Shown here in pieces: positions 12,801 to 25,337 of a DNA stretch of 64,000 bases (its first letter is position 1; each line of letters starts with the position of its first letter). The notes under the pieces are model-generated. The model was not told the DNA's origin. It made no database searches and saw nothing but the letters and a program-made list of their open reading frames with translations. Position numbers and translations under genes: made by a program. The stretch spans positions 26,002,651-26,066,650 of the forward strand of contig OX387603.1 of NCBI GenBank assembly GCA_947568835.1, read 5' to 3'. This DNA is from Protonemura montana. Its lineage: Eukaryota > Arthropoda > Insecta > Plecoptera > Nemouridae.

Positions 12801-14124
12801 ATTAAATGACATGCATTGTGAATTGATATGCCCCGATGTAATTAAATTCTGGTAAGTAATTAAAATTAAATAAACAAGAAAGCAGATGATCAAATATATA
12901 GAGAAGCACCCATTAGAGGTAATAGCACTGATGTACTATGCCATCGTGTAATTTCGTTGTCCAAAACAATATTCTACCTGCTGGTTAAAACGAGACGACC
13001 AAGTCCTCGACTACCAATAACGACTTTCTTCTGCAATAGAGAAGAGTGCTTATAATGTCTCCTGTCTGTAACCACGTACCTGGGTATAAAGTCTTTGCCT
13101 GGGATGACTCTGCTGCTGGCCAAATGACTTTCAAAGAACATGAAAGCAATGCTCCGAATGTCAACAAACGACAAAGGGTACCTCCGACCTTTCAGAGTCG
13201 TCAGCCTCAGGGTAATTAAAAGTGCATTACAAAAAGTCGTTAAGAGTAATCTTTCCCATCAAGTAACGAGCTCTTTGCCGCGGACCCGCTCTTCTAAATG
13301 AAATGCCAATTGAATAACAGATAGGCCGAAAGTCAAAACACAGCCACGCTCGTTGGCACCGCTCGCTGGGTAATTCCTCTGGCAGAGTCGATTGCCAGTC
13401 CATTAATCAGACGCAATTAATTGATAGTTTTCAAATCGGCTCATTAAGGTCCACCGAGTTCGGGCTGAGAATCAACACGTGATTAACTCTGCGATCAATC
13501 AGCGCGCGTGCGCCGGTCTCTGGCGGCAGTCGCCTTCTTGTGTCGATGGTCTTTCAAGGAGACGTATTGTGCTCAACTCAGGGGACAGCGGTCATCCTAC
13601 AGACCTGAGGCCCAAGGGGCTCTCAATCACTTGTGATAAATTACATAATTGTATCAGTTCACCTAAATGTCAACATATTTGATATGAATTTCCCGCCTCG
13701 TTGACCTAATAGAGTCGTTTGCACAGCCCTGGGAGGCGTTTCACTGTCACAGATATGCATGTGACTCCCGCCAGGCGTAAGTATAAGGAGACACAAGACT
13801 CTCGGCGATTGAGCCGAGCCCCGTTGTGACTTTAATAAGACGGCAGGAGGATTGCAGGTACATCGCCGTGCCACCCACGGTAAGCTGCTTAGCAGGCACC
13901 GGGGATCGAACTACGTACCGTGACAGCTAAAGTCTCCACACTGAGTCCCGCCAGTAATTGGTTGTTTATTTGAAGGAGTTCGCCGTGGAAGAAAGGAGGC
14001 CACCTTCCGAGAAATGACATGCCAACTCCTCCGCGGTGTTAGTTCCTTGTATCTGCGTCATCGACAGATGCGCGGTTTGCCACTAGCAACAAAGTGCCTC
14101 AGTCATTTTATTGTTAGGCGCACT

Positions 14125-14862
14125 AATAACCTCTCATTGATTTGATTGATTTGATTATTGGTGTTTAACGACGCACTGTTTTGACATCTGGCTATGCGGC
14201 ACTGGTATAATGGCGTCGGTGAATGAATGGATGATGATGAGGATGATGAACCTTATGTAGCCTAGAAGGGAGGAAGGGGAAACCAGGTGCCTGCGCGTAG
14301 CCTACTCCTGTCGAAGACCAAGGGAACCACCGGCTTAACGTCCCTTCCGAAGGACGGTACAACTCGAACAACAGGATTCCTGCACAAATCTATGCTGTCG
14401 AGAGGTTGATAAGCAAGGCGAGTGAAGTTGCTGAAGTAACTTTCATCCCTCCAACCTCTCTCCCGAACAGAACTGGTCATGTGTATGATGGTCACCCATC
14501 CAATACCTGACCCAGCGCAGTGTTGCTTAACTATCATCCCTGCAACCTCTCTCCCGAACAGAACTGGTCATGTGTATGATGGTCACCCATCCAATACCTG
14601 ACACAGCGCAGTGTTGCTTAACTTTCATCCCTCTAACCTCTCTTCCGAACAGAACTGGTCATGTGTATGATGGTCACCCATCCAATACCTGACCCAGCGC
14701 AGTGTTGCTTAACTTTCATCTCTCCAACCTCTCTCCCGAACAGAACTGGTCATGTGTATAATGGTCACCCATCCAATACCTGACCCAGCGCAGTGTTGCT
14801 TAACTTTGGTGATCTAACGAGAACCAGTGTTTCCAACATACCAAACCGTACGGTAATATCCT
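14125..14862 (-). mobile_element. 5S rRNA-derived SINE with four tandem head units
   Basis: The same family as at 33.5 and 50.0 kb, inverted. The 3' end is at about 14125-14175 (GTCGTTAAACACC, then a CAAT/AATC-rich tail), the body at 14200-14440. The 5S-like head ends at about 14862, where the similarity to 5S reaches GGTTCTCGTTAGATCACC. Between them the promoter-containing 91-bp head segment occurs four times (14441, 14532, 14623, 14714), each with the 5S control-region match. Confidence 0.88.
14441..14804 (-). repeat. Four tandem 91-bp units of 5S-like SINE head
   Basis: Units start at 14441, 14532, 14623 and 14714, so the spacing is exactly 91 bp, with only a few substitutions between units. 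Each holds, on the minus strand, AAGTTAAGCAACACTGCGC and TGGATGGGTGACC, the 5S-type internal promoter elements. Confidence 0.93.
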
Positions 14863-16489
14863 CTCAAATTTGATGCGCAAACGGGGGTATTTAATTTATA
14901 TATTACATATTTATATATATATTTTTTTTTTCTATAAATTATCTTCTAATAATCTTAGAAATGCTCTGAAGATATTTAACTTAACTTTAACTGTCACTGA
15001 GATGTTGCCCTGGCCATTTTGAGCTCGCGGAATAAAATAGTTTTCTACTTCATTGAGAATTCAAACTCTAGTTTGAAAATAGTTTAGTTGATGTGTGGCC
15101 TGATTACCTCGCATGTAAAACGTTGACGCGGGTAAAGAATGTCCTGGGAAATCACGTCGAGCGTTACCCTGTCAAGACGATGGTCAAACTCTCTCTGTAC
15201 CCGATCTGAATTGCTGCGCCGCACGCGTTCCAACGCCTCGACGGACCGAGGCGAGGCGTTTACCTCGCACCGTGCACGGACGACGGCGTGAATGATGCGT
15301 CCGATCTCCACGACCAGGTAGCCGGCATGATGAATCGCCGGCGTCGGCGTCGGCAATCCATTACCCGCGTCGACGGCGTCCCTTCGGCCCTGAGCACACC
15401 ACGATCTGAAGCCCTCCTGAGTTGGGTTGCGGCCTGACTCGACCTTTCAACCATTTCATTATTTCGCCTCCTATTCGCAAGGCCCGCGGTCAGGGGTCGC
15501 GGCTTCGGAGGACGCTTCCATGGAAGTGCAGAACAAAGACGCATCGTGCACGGTAATCATTTTAATTGTAACGCGAAACCTCGCCTGGCTGTTTATTTGC
15601 CAAGCGCTCGAAAAATGAATGGCAAAAGTTTGAATGTAAAAACCAGAGCCGCTAATATTCGCTAGGCTATTTGCAGAGATTGCCAGCCTGTTGACATTCC
15701 AGTACCCCGTGCGTCCGCCAGGGTTGCTAATAAGTTTCTATTTATTCGACTGCTGCAGGCGGCTCACTGATATTGCCACTCTGACTTTAGGAGGTGGAGG
15801 AAAATCCACAGGGCGGTTATCATTACTGCTTACGCTTTTCAAACTTGAGAAATCTCGACGAATAATGAAAAAACTTTGCTCGTCGTTGCTAATCGTGGTG
15901 GCTGCACCGGGCAGGCTTTTGTTTCTCGAGCTTGGGTCCCCGGCGAGCGTCGTGACTGCTTGACGCCTGCGCCAGGGGGTACGCGTCGACCAGAGTATTC
16001 GGAGGACAGAATTGAAGCCGAACCGAGCTAACTGCGGAGACCGGCTGATAGATAGCGTCGCCAGCTCATCAGCGCCAGATCGTCACGGTGGGAAACGGCC
16101 GAATAAAAGCAAATGATTTGTGAAATAGGCTAATTTACAACGCGATCATTCGCGCCGAGGGTTCGCCGAGGAGAGGCGCAACGGGGCGCGAAAGAGTATT
16201 TCTCGTAAAAGTGACGGCCACAGAGACTCGCGGCATTATGCGCCCGCGGGAAACGAACCGAGAACCAATCATGGTGCGCTCGCGAGACGGCGGCTTCAAT
16301 ATTTATAGCTTCATCGACGGCTTCATCGACAGCGACTTGCTATTTATTGGCAGCTCAGACTATACGTATTAGCACCACGAGCACATGGCTGAAACTCGAA
16401 TTAACCCAATTTTCGCCGCCAAGGGCTCACCGGCGCTAGTGTCGCTTGTCGCGGCGCGCAAAGTGGATTTGCGCTCAATTCAATGATTT
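14863..16489. other. No gene seen; unassigned DNA
   Basis: AT-rich at the start (14885-14940), then GC-rich with GGCGTC words at 15330-15380. ORFs are under 100 codons and overlap on both strands. Confidence 0.55.
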
Positions 16490-16642
16490 AAATTCAATAC
16501 TGTTTTTATTTGCAATTCTTCAAATGCAGACATGGTAAATGTAAATGAGCATGGATACAAGTCAAATTTTCTTATTGGTCTTAAAATTTTAGATAAAAGC
16601 TATACAATAATCACATTTACAGTGCCTTGCTGATTCAAATTC

Positions 16643-17023
16643 TTATATTGTATAAAAACCATGCTTAAAAAAAAACAGTTTTGTCATTGTTTTAAAACAT
16701 GACATTTTGATGTTGTATCTTTTAATCTTTTCTGGTAAATTGTTAAAAATGTTTGCTCCTAAGCTTGTTGGTGTATTTTCTGCCACTTTAAGTCTCGTTC
16801 TTGGCTGTTCTTTTTGCCCTCCTCTTCGATCATCAGGATTGGCAAGTTTGTAAATACAAGTCATAATTAAAATTGTGTTCTTAATAAACAGTGGCTTGCA
16901 TGATTGCAAATTTTCTACCCGGTTTATAATCCTTAACACCCTTTTTTGCTTCTTGAAAATCTGCCTCGCGGCTGGAGAGTTCCCAAAGAAGAGGATTCCG
17001 TATTTGATTTTGGATCGCACCAA
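16643..17023 (-). pseudogene. C-terminal fragment of the LINE ORF2
   Basis: A 127-codon open stretch. The pattern K-YGI-FFGNS, about ten residues, then KQKRVLRI is familiar from the region after the RT domain of arthropod Jockey-like elements. It has no own start (the first codon is TTG), fitting a broken reading frame. Confidence 0.8.
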
Positions 17024-17236
17024 TGCGTGGAAAGCGAAATCTGCGGTCGACTCGTTGACTTGCTTCCTTCAATGTTGTAAGACATAGCATGCCGAGCTTA
17101 GAGTTTTAGTCACCTTTTGGGCGCGTTCATTCCATTTTAATCGGAAGTCGACTCTGTGGTGTCCAAGAAATCGCATCATTCTTTAGTGGTCAAGGGATCG
17201 ACATCAGTATCTTATGTTACCCCCTTTCTGTTACAC

Positions 17237-17602
17237 TTAAAAATTATCAAGTTTGTTTTTTCGCAATTGAGTTTCAGTTGGTTTGGTATCCTGCATTGAA
17301 GTTATTATATTTGTTAGAAGATCAAGTTTATTTTCCCCTTGAACAATTAGGCTGGTGTCGTCCGCGTAGAACACCACTTCCGTATGTTCGTTTGTTATTG
17401 TTGCTGCCAGATCGTTGACATAACTACATAAAAGTGTTGGAGCCATCAATGTTCCTTGTGGAATACCGTGCTTAATCGTTGTCCATGATGAACTGTCATC
17501 GATGTAGTTAATTTTTACTTTCTGTTGCCTTTCGGTCAGGTATGATTCTATCCATTTTATAGTGGTACCTGTGATTCCATAGTGTTTCAGTTTTTCCATC
17601 AC
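17237..17602 (-). pseudogene. Reverse-transcriptase core fragment of the LINE
   Basis: This is the longest intact piece of the RT palm. It has the box with HGIPQGT, then YVNDL, then FYADDTSL with the two catalytic aspartates at 17357-17368. It is in the same frame as the C-terminal piece 16643-17023 but frameshifted against SKAFDTIDHA immediately upstream near 17608. Confidence 0.88.
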
Positions 17603-18814
17603 TATATGGCGTGATCAATGGTGTCAAATGCCTTTGAAAGTTCGCTCAACAAAGCACCGGCTGCTTTGTTGTTTTCTATATTTTCAGATACTGTGTGAAT
17701 CCCTTACGGAATCCATGCTGGTCATCACATAACACCTTTATAATCCTTTAAAAACGTTTGAAGTCGCATCAAAATTGGAGACTAGGCTTACTTATTGTTT
17801 ATATTTGTTACTGAACCCTTTTTGTACAGTGGTTTTATTATCGATAGTTTGCACTTTTTTGGAAATTTTTCTGTCATGAACGAGTTGCTAGTGGTCTCGC
17901 TATCTACTGACTAACACATTTTAATATGGAAATCGGGATTTCGTCCCAGCCGAGTGATTTCTTGTTTTTGAACGATGCAATTATATTGACGATCTCACTC
18001 ACATTTGTTAGTACCAAGGTGAATTCCAGGCCGGAGTGCTTCCTTAAAACACATCCCGTCGAGTCACGACTTGCTGTAATTTCTTGGCGAAATGTCGAAG
18101 TGGATACGTGCACGTCAGCAAAGCAAAGAGTTTTAACGTAGTTTCAATTTCTCTCGCTCGGCACTCTGGCGCGCTAGCGTACGGAAACTCGGCTGCAGCC
18201 ATGGGTGCCCTGCTGTGACGGATACGTCCCTAGCAGACAGTGCTGACTTTCATATCAGCGTGCTGAGCTCCCGATGACCCAAATGGGATTTTTACTCTCA
18301 ATGGTATAGCACTACCCCATCTTTAAAGAGTAGGGGCCCAAATTTGATGACGACCCAAAACATGCATAGTGGTTCCCTATATAAAGAGGGCTTTAAGGTT
18401 TTGTTTCCTTATCAAAATCTGGACCACGTTTTCTTTCGATAGCAGTGGCACCCCTGTTCTTCACACTCAATAAGGCGTTCAGCAATAATTTGATTGGTAG
18501 CGAGCGCCAAGTGTATTTAGAATTTGGAAGCCATCGAAGCTCAACCGACTCAAAGCGAGGATAATGTCCCCGGCTCGCCGATATCCAATATCAGCGACGT
18601 TATTGGTTATTGCTGCTCATATATCCATTATATATATATCCACGCTTTCCACATATCCCAATAAAGCGACATTATTCGGGTACTTCGCGTGCATTGGACC
18701 GAGCAAGAAGAATTGCGCTGTCGGCGGGAACCGAACTGCAAGGCGAGGGCCACAGTGTTCGCTTCGTGCATGTCAAATTCTCAAATGTGATGCGATATTT
18801 AGCTTGTACCTCGC

Positions 18815-18905
18815 CTCGGTGAAGTTAAGAAACACTGCGTTAGGTCAGGTATTGGATGACTATCATACACAAGATCAGTAGAGTTTGGGAGAGAGGTTGG
18901 GTAAA
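18815..18905 (+). mobile_element. 5S-SINE head fragment
   Basis: It reads GAAGTTAAGAAACACTGCG, then a diverged GGTCAGGTATTGGATGAC, then GGGAGAGAGGTTGGG, matching the head of the copies at 33.5 and 50.0 kb. The body is missing. More diverged than the other copies. Confidence 0.8.
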
Positions 18906-19671
18906 GCCGTGAGAGAAACGTGTTGTTCATCATCTCGGAGGCAATCTTCGTTGCTGTCGCCCGCATTGCGATAATTATGAATGTGTTATAGAAATGTAGA
19001 CGACGCTTTTGAAATGAAGATACAAGAAGAAACCCTTTGCATTGGATTGTTTTTGAAGCTAATGCATTCTGTTTCCATCGTTGCCGTCAGTCTGCTTCTC
19101 AGCAAGCGAATTGCAGAGAGGCGACGAGAGAAAAAAAAAGAACGACAATTGCATTTGCCTCTCAAAGCAGTGCTTCATGGAAATGCCGGCTGCTCGTAAC
19201 GAAATCAAAATTTAAAAAGCGCATTAAAAGCGAGGTGCTTCGCGCGGCGCCGTCCTCGTCTTCGAAACAACAACGCCGTGTTGTTACCGCCGCCGAAAAC
19301 CTACTTATGGCGGGACTTGCCGCCGTCGCGGGGACGCCGTCGTCGTCGTCGTCGTCGTCCTCGGCGAGCGCTCTCGAGAGCACACTTCAAAGGGCGGCAA
19401 ATCCGAGGGTGGGAAGCTACCTGGGCGCTTGCTCCCTTCTAAACTTTCAAGTGGCATTTGCAAAGTGATCATTTTCCGTTTTAAGGAAATATGAAAAGAG
19501 AATGAGTTTTGCAACGAGCCTCTTAGCCTCTTGGCGCAATGTTTTATTGAGGCACATGCAGAGTGCGCGAGGTTGGGGGGGTGGGGGGAGTAAGGAGCAT
19601 CCCGCAAACGATTAATCATTTATTAACAACGTCTTTCATCTCAGTTTACCATCATCCCCCCTCCCCACCAA

Positions 19672-19703
19672 GCCCGGCCCGGCCCGGCCCGGCCCGGCCC
19701 GGC
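19672..19703. repeat. (GCCCG)6 microsatellite
   Basis: A perfect 5-bp repeat over 32 bases, just downstream of a C-rich patch. Confidence 0.95.
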
Positions 19704-20801
19704 GTATCATTTATCAAACCCTTTAAGCCCAGTCTTCTAAAATATACTAGCTTGAATGTCAAGTACGACCAAGACGAGCATGAACCAAGTGGATGCCGAC
19801 GTCGTCGTTTTGAGAATATTAAGCCGTGCGTCGCATGCACCACTGCCAGACGCACGCACGCATGCGCGAGATGAAGCGAGTGCACTTTCCGCAATGCACT
19901 TGCCCTCAGATCCCAGTACATATACATCGAGACGCAGCAAATAAAGCATCGCTCTAGTCGTGTGTGTACCTAGCAGCTAGTATTACAAGACAGGGAGGGA
20001 GGGGGACCGTTCATCGAGGGGAGTTCATCGCCGCTCATGAATATGCGAGTGGCCGTCTTACAGCGCGTCCAGTGTCGAGGGTAGCATCCCCGCACAACGC
20101 GCACTGATTCGACGCAATGACGGCGCCCCAGAGGAGGACGTCGACGCCGTGTCAACGTCGCGACGCTTTGCAAGGGTCAGGTCATCGCAGGACGGACGCA
20201 TATTTGAGAGATGGCCATTAAAAAACAGACGACGCTGACGGATATGTGAGGACGTAGACGTCTTGATCGCCGTGGTAACTGAATATCGCACTTCACTTCT
20301 TGGTCTCTGACGGGTAAAATGTGTAAGGTCGTGTCTTGGGACAATGATACGAGCTTGCTGATTGGATGGCTTCCAACACATACTCAGGAAGCGAACCCAG
20401 GCTTGCAATGGTCTCTAGTAATTCGTCGCTCAAGGGCCGAGGGAGAGGGCGAGGGCGACGGAGAAACAGAAAGAGAGGGTCGAGGCGTACACCCTAACGT
20501 AGGGCGGTTCAAATTTCATGGTTCAAATTTTCTTTAATGGAAATTGCTTTGAACCGCGCTCGCCGAGTATTTTCGAGTTGAATTCGCCATTCAAATTGTG
20601 AAAGCAAAACTTAAACGCTATCTTGATCTTCCATTTAATATTTATGCCGACGCACATTCGTTGAATAACGTCGGCGGCGGTAGGGTGCCCGTTATCCCCT
20701 GTCCTTAATCCCGCGGCGGCGGCGGCGGCGCGCCATGTTTCAGTCCCCGAGAACTCTTGCCGCTTGTAAAATAATTAGAAAGTTGTCGACGACATGTTCC
20801 T

Positions 20802-20827
20802 CCCCCCCCCCCCCCCCCCCCCCCCCC
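20802..20827. repeat. C26 homopolymer
   Basis: An unbroken run of 26 C. Exact length may be affected by sequencing error. Confidence 0.95.
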
Positions 20828-23156
20828 GTCGTTTGTGTGTTTGCGATGACGCTTTCAGGACGCCTCTAAATAAATTAGCCCGATGGGTTTACCGAATATT
20901 TGGGTACGACGCTAACTTTGCCAATTGGATGGAGCCCCGAGATTGCCAAGACGGGGCCAGGATTGTTTGCTCGGAGTCAAGGAGTGTGCTAAAGATATGT
21001 TGGCTCGGAGGAAACACGGCGCGTTTCCACGAGAAGACGACATGTAGACGAGGCTCTCGAAATGCTGTTACAGCGAAATGGGGGAAGTTTCCACAAGAAA
21101 AATTGGATTCGAGCATATTTTTCTCCAAAAAAATGTGCTTTTTAGGTCAATTTGTTACACAAAATGCCGAAATGCATGCGTCATAACGGGATACCACAGC
21201 AAGACATCTTATATATAGGAAACATCCTGATGTAGTGGGAGTCTAAGCAAAGCAGCCTGGCATGATTTGATCTCAGCTCCCAGCAATGTGTCATATTGTC
21301 CTGGCAAGCTCTAATAGCATCAGTCGACTGGCACACGGCACTCGAGATTGAATTATTAGTTCCCATCCCGTGGATCAGCAGAGGAAGACGGCGAGCTCCA
21401 TTATAGTCGAGCTGAATTCGCTAACTTATTCTATTAGAGTTTGGTAATCCGACGTTAAGGACGCAGGTCCAATCAAACTGAACAAGCTACAGGTAAACGG
21501 GTTACTGTACACGTCGCTGTTGTGTGCAGTGTAGGTACACTAAAAGGGGTACTTACTGCAATCCAGGGATCGGTGTGTGTCGCGCGCGTCACTCGTTTGT
21601 TTGTGTCTCGCTAGCGTTGCCGCCGAGATTTTGTTGGTGCATTCTAAATTATTCACCGCCGAGGCTCCACGGCTCCGAGATTCATTATTCACGAGCACGA
21701 GTGTTTCAGTGAATGCATTCTCGTAAGCACGCCAGCGATAATCTCAACGCTGGGAAATTTGAAACGAATCACATTCAAATTACCTGCTCATTTCGAGGAA
21801 ATCCGCGCGAGCAGCACTCGCGGAATCCCACCCCGAACAAAAAGAAAACCCTTATTGCAGACTTGCTGGCAAGTATTCCTGTGTCGGCGCCGTCCAATCG
21901 AAAGAAAATTTGTAAGTATTTAATTAATTTGACAGTGAAAACATGTCATTGAATCAAGTAGCTATCACCAGCCAGTCGCTCAAATGAACCAAAAAGATAA
22001 TTGGTCCGAATTTCAAACGAATCCTCTTTTCTTCTGAAGGTTTTAAACGTTTTCTCAGGACTCAAGGACCGCATTTCGACCGGCGCGCATTGCTCACCGC
22101 GCAGCGGCCAAGTGACAATAGATCAGAGTTAATTGTGTTTACGAGCGGCCGGCCGGCGTCCTGCAAGTCTGCCTGTCGCATCACCGACGAGATGTCACCA
22201 CGAGGCCCGAGCACCGGAATCCGTGTAGCGATTGTTGTGCGGACACGACAAAACACGAGAAAACACGACAGGTCACGAGTGACAGGCCGCAGATCGCAGC
22301 GCAAAAGCCAGGCGCACACAATTAGATACCAATGTTCGACAAAAAAACAAAAACAAGTCTGCGCAGCCATTATCTGAGAGCGGCCGTCAAAAAATAGTCG
22401 AGAGACTTCTTTTAAATAATTAAGTGGATTGCGTGCCGGTTATCTCGTGTTTCTTGCGACATTGTATCTAGGAGATCACTGTAAACCATATGCGTGCTCG
22501 TGGTCGCAGCAAAGCCAGCTTAAAATTCATTAGCGCTCGAAAAGAAATCGACACTTTAAAAATAATATTTTCAAATTACTTGTTGGGCGTCTTTTGACTC
22601 ATGTTTAGGTGTAATTAAAATTTCCTCGCAGAGGTGTACGACACTAAATACTGGCTCCCAACAGCCGCGACAAGGCACGGCCCTGTAAAGCACCTCTCAG
22701 GTGTACGTCGCGCCTTGCCCGCGAGATTCACATCGGTTTTCGTAAATCAGCAGGATCGTTAGCGTCGATCCTGGCGGGCGATTGCCGCGAAACCAATCGC
22801 AAGAAGAAACACGGCTTATCATAGATCATCGACCAGCGAGTCGGACATCTACTGGGCCGCGGTTTATTAATGTGAACACTCGAGGAGGCCGCTTTAATTG
22901 ATTCTCCATTACGTGGACAAGAGGTATGCAGATGCTGGGCCCGACAGGCAGACCGTGGTAACGGCCGTCTCTTCAGTTTGTTATTGATTGCCGTTGATGG
23001 TGCCTCTACCACGGAATACATTATCAATGCACACGGCTGCTTGCAGCAAAGACTAAAACAAGTCGCAGAGTTTTTGTTCGGCCAAGTCGGGGCAAAGATT
23101 ATCGATCGATTACTACAAAATCGACACAAACGGTAGTCGCTCAGAGGTGGTTTCGC

Positions 23157-23376
23157 GAAGATTACTCGCATTTAAGACCAAATAATGCTTCAATAATCGT
23201 AATTGATGCTTATCTCAACGACTTATTTATATTATCGATATTTTCAGTCAAAAACTGAGGTATGTTAAAAAGGTCGGCTGCCAGCGCCATCAGGTGGCAG
23301 CTACCATTACCACGTGTTGCCCAAACGTTAGCTCAGCAGAACGTTAAACATTAGCGCTGGGACTCGTGACCGAACC
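23157..23376 (+). repeat. Unclassified ~220-bp dispersed repeat, copy A
   Basis: It shares blocks with copies at 26639 and 60897: GATTACTCGCATTT at the start, TATGTTAAAAAGG in the middle, then a run containing CCATTACCACGTGTTGCC. It has no ORF, no obvious pol III boxes and no terminal repeats. It could be a SINE, MITE or LINE 3' end. Confidence 0.7.
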
Positions 23377-25136
23377 TGTAAACCCAATGAAACCACGCCA
23401 CGGCCAGGAGTGAGCGTATCCTGATTGTTGAAACACCTGAAAACCACGGCTCAACGAATCGCGGCTGATCGTTGGTCGCCGCGTCGCGCGTTCAGCTCTC
23501 CCGCGAGCATGCGCGCTCGACGCCGGCCGCAGCTAGGTGCCATGAACGCCGATAAATCAGCGTCCAATTTACAACCAATCACCGGCCGGCGTCTTCACGG
23601 CACGAAGGCCAACTCGAGTCTGTTTGCTCGCTGCCCGAAGTATCGAACTTATATCTTGATAGGGATTTTCTCGAAGAAAAATGATTTGTTTTTGAGTCGT
23701 GCCCATGGCAAGAAACGCAAAGCCATAAGCCATTTACATTAATTAAAACTTTTGTATTTTCGAGTTTGTTTTGCCGTCAAATGTAATTAAGTGCAAGATA
23801 AAATGGGGGCGATGGCTTGCTAAAAAGCACACGAGCACGTAGGTAACGTTCCTGCCGTGGCGCGGTGTTGTTGCACCAGAGTAATGTGTATAGCAACTAG
23901 CCGACAAAGAGATTGCGATGATTTCCGAGATTGCATCGAGCTGAGTAAAACAGGATGCTCTTGTCGACGAGCTACGTGTGAAGTTAACAACGCCCCCCCC
24001 CCCCCCCCTTGAATTTGTCGGGAATCATACGTTGTCCCGACGCCGACGCTGTCTTGGGCGTCGGGGACGTTCCCACGGGGGGGTCAAGGTGAGCCCGAGA
24101 ATGCTTGGGGTGGCCAGTGATCTAAGATTAACTTTTTTTTAGAGCGTCAACGTTCTGCCAAGGCCAAATATCAAGACATTCCTAGAGATAAGACTCTGGA
24201 AATCTACAGAATGGTTTGTAAGAACCGTAAATATCTGTGGCAGTTAGACCAGCGGACTGGAGCGATTTGAGTAAAGGTATTACACCAAGGTAATCTTCGC
24301 CCATGTCCAAGAGGTCCTGGGTTCCAAGTATTTCAGGACAAAGTTCCCGCAGGAAGGCTGTGTGGCTGGAAGGCTATATACGTTCATGAGAGGTTAAATG
24401 GAAGTTGATGATTAATGAAACGTCAAAAGTGTTCAACATAAACCATGCCACTAAAGTCGGAGGAGGTGGTGATGAAGACTGAATTATCCTCGGAGTTCCT
24501 GAACCCATTGGCAGGGGGGGAGGCCTCCTTGCCCTAACGCCCATTGGCCGAACGGGACTGTAATTATCAGCGCGGCCCGGTTGCGTCATTACGTCGAGTC
24601 CGGTAATGAGAGGGTGCAAGCCTAGCACGATGGTCTGGCTATCCCTGTGGACAGGGGTGCACAACCTTGTCCAGGGCTCGCCTTTAAAGGGCCAAGTCTT
24701 GCCATCCTAGCATGTTTGGCCGGACGTTCGGCGGGTCTTGTATGGTCAATTTAAGGTCTAGTAATTACAGCTTTTGGCAACAAAGATCTATTCTATAAGA
24801 GAAAAATTCTGCATACAGTTTTTATAAAAAAATTGGTTTCTCGTTTGAAAGTTTGAAGAAATGTTCATCAACGCGCGACTAACTGTCTCCTGATGGCAGA
24901 GGAAAGAACGCCTGGGAATAAACCTATAGGTGCCTTCTAATAAGCTTTGTCATTTAAGAACTTCAAAGACTTAAACAAAAAAACACACTTAATTAACGTG
25001 ACGTCCAAGTCGCTTCCTGCATAAAGGTGAACGTCCTGCAAACCAAAGAAGCGCGGAAAAAAAAGTAGCATTAAAACTAAGAGGGAAAGTTAAAAGTACT
25101 TAGCTCGTCGCAAAAAAAAAAATTTACGGATTTGCA

Positions 25137-25337
25137 TTAAGGTCTGTGTTGTTTTAGCGCGTGGAACTTGCTCCAGAAACCTTGAGGTCGCCGTCGCTTC
25201 CAGTCTTGGACACCCCTGCCGAGCGCGGTCTCTCCTTCGAGGCATCGCATTAAAGACTCGACCAGAGCAAACCTAGTTCTATCGTCAAGCCTTGTTTCCT
25301 CACATAATTCTCGAAGATCAGCAACCGTAATCACCAT
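25137..25337 (-). CDS. Possible small hypothetical protein, 66 aa
   Basis: A short ORF starting at a true ATG in strong context (A at -3, G at +4). The translation looks more protein-like than the other short ORFs: an amphipathic charged stretch starting ITVADLRELCEETRLDD, then a basic end. I recognise no family, and there is no flanking gene, promoter or poly(A) signal to support it. It may equally be chance or a transposon remnant. Confidence 0.15.
   Translation of the reverse strand: MVITVADLRELCEETRLDDRTRFALVESLMRCLEGETALGRGVQDWKRRRPQGFWSKFHALKQHRP

Larger units (their letters stand above)
7748..14124. other. No gene seen; unassigned DNA
   Basis: Short ORFs only (at most about 107 codons), none recognisable. 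Holds a GACGCC-rich patch at 8885-9170, the GTC repeat at 9687 and a 5S-SINE end at 9820. Bases 13870-13960 hold a weak tRNA-like box pair that I did not accept. Confidence 0.55.
16490..18140 (-). mobile_element. Decayed non-LTR retrotransposon (LINE), reverse-transcriptase and C-terminal remains
   Basis: Read on the minus strand, the pieces lie in the order of a LINE ORF2: start of the RT domain with WDEIPISILK (about 17904-18113), the motif DDQHGFRKG (17701-17729), SKAFDTIDHA (17609-17640), then a 366-bp open segment (17237-17602) with HGIPQGTLMAP and the catalytic YADD at 17357-17368. After a gap with stops comes a C-terminal segment (16643-17023) resembling Jockey-type ends (KYGILFFGNS, then QKRVLRI). 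At least two frameshifts and several stops separate the pieces, so the copy is dead. It looks like the Jockey/CR1 side of the LINE tree, but I cannot name the clade. No endonuclease ORF is visible upstream, so it is probably 5'-truncated. The AT-rich 16490-16640 is likely its 3'UTR. Confidence 0.88.

Noticed and set aside
13870..13960. Possible tRNA-like A and B boxes on the minus strand
   Set aside because: The B-box-like GTTCGATCCC is good but no cloverleaf could be drawn, and no second copy was seen.
24374..24690. Possible mobile-element 3' end on the minus strand
   Set aside because: Vague resemblance only. No second copy and no diagnostic motif.
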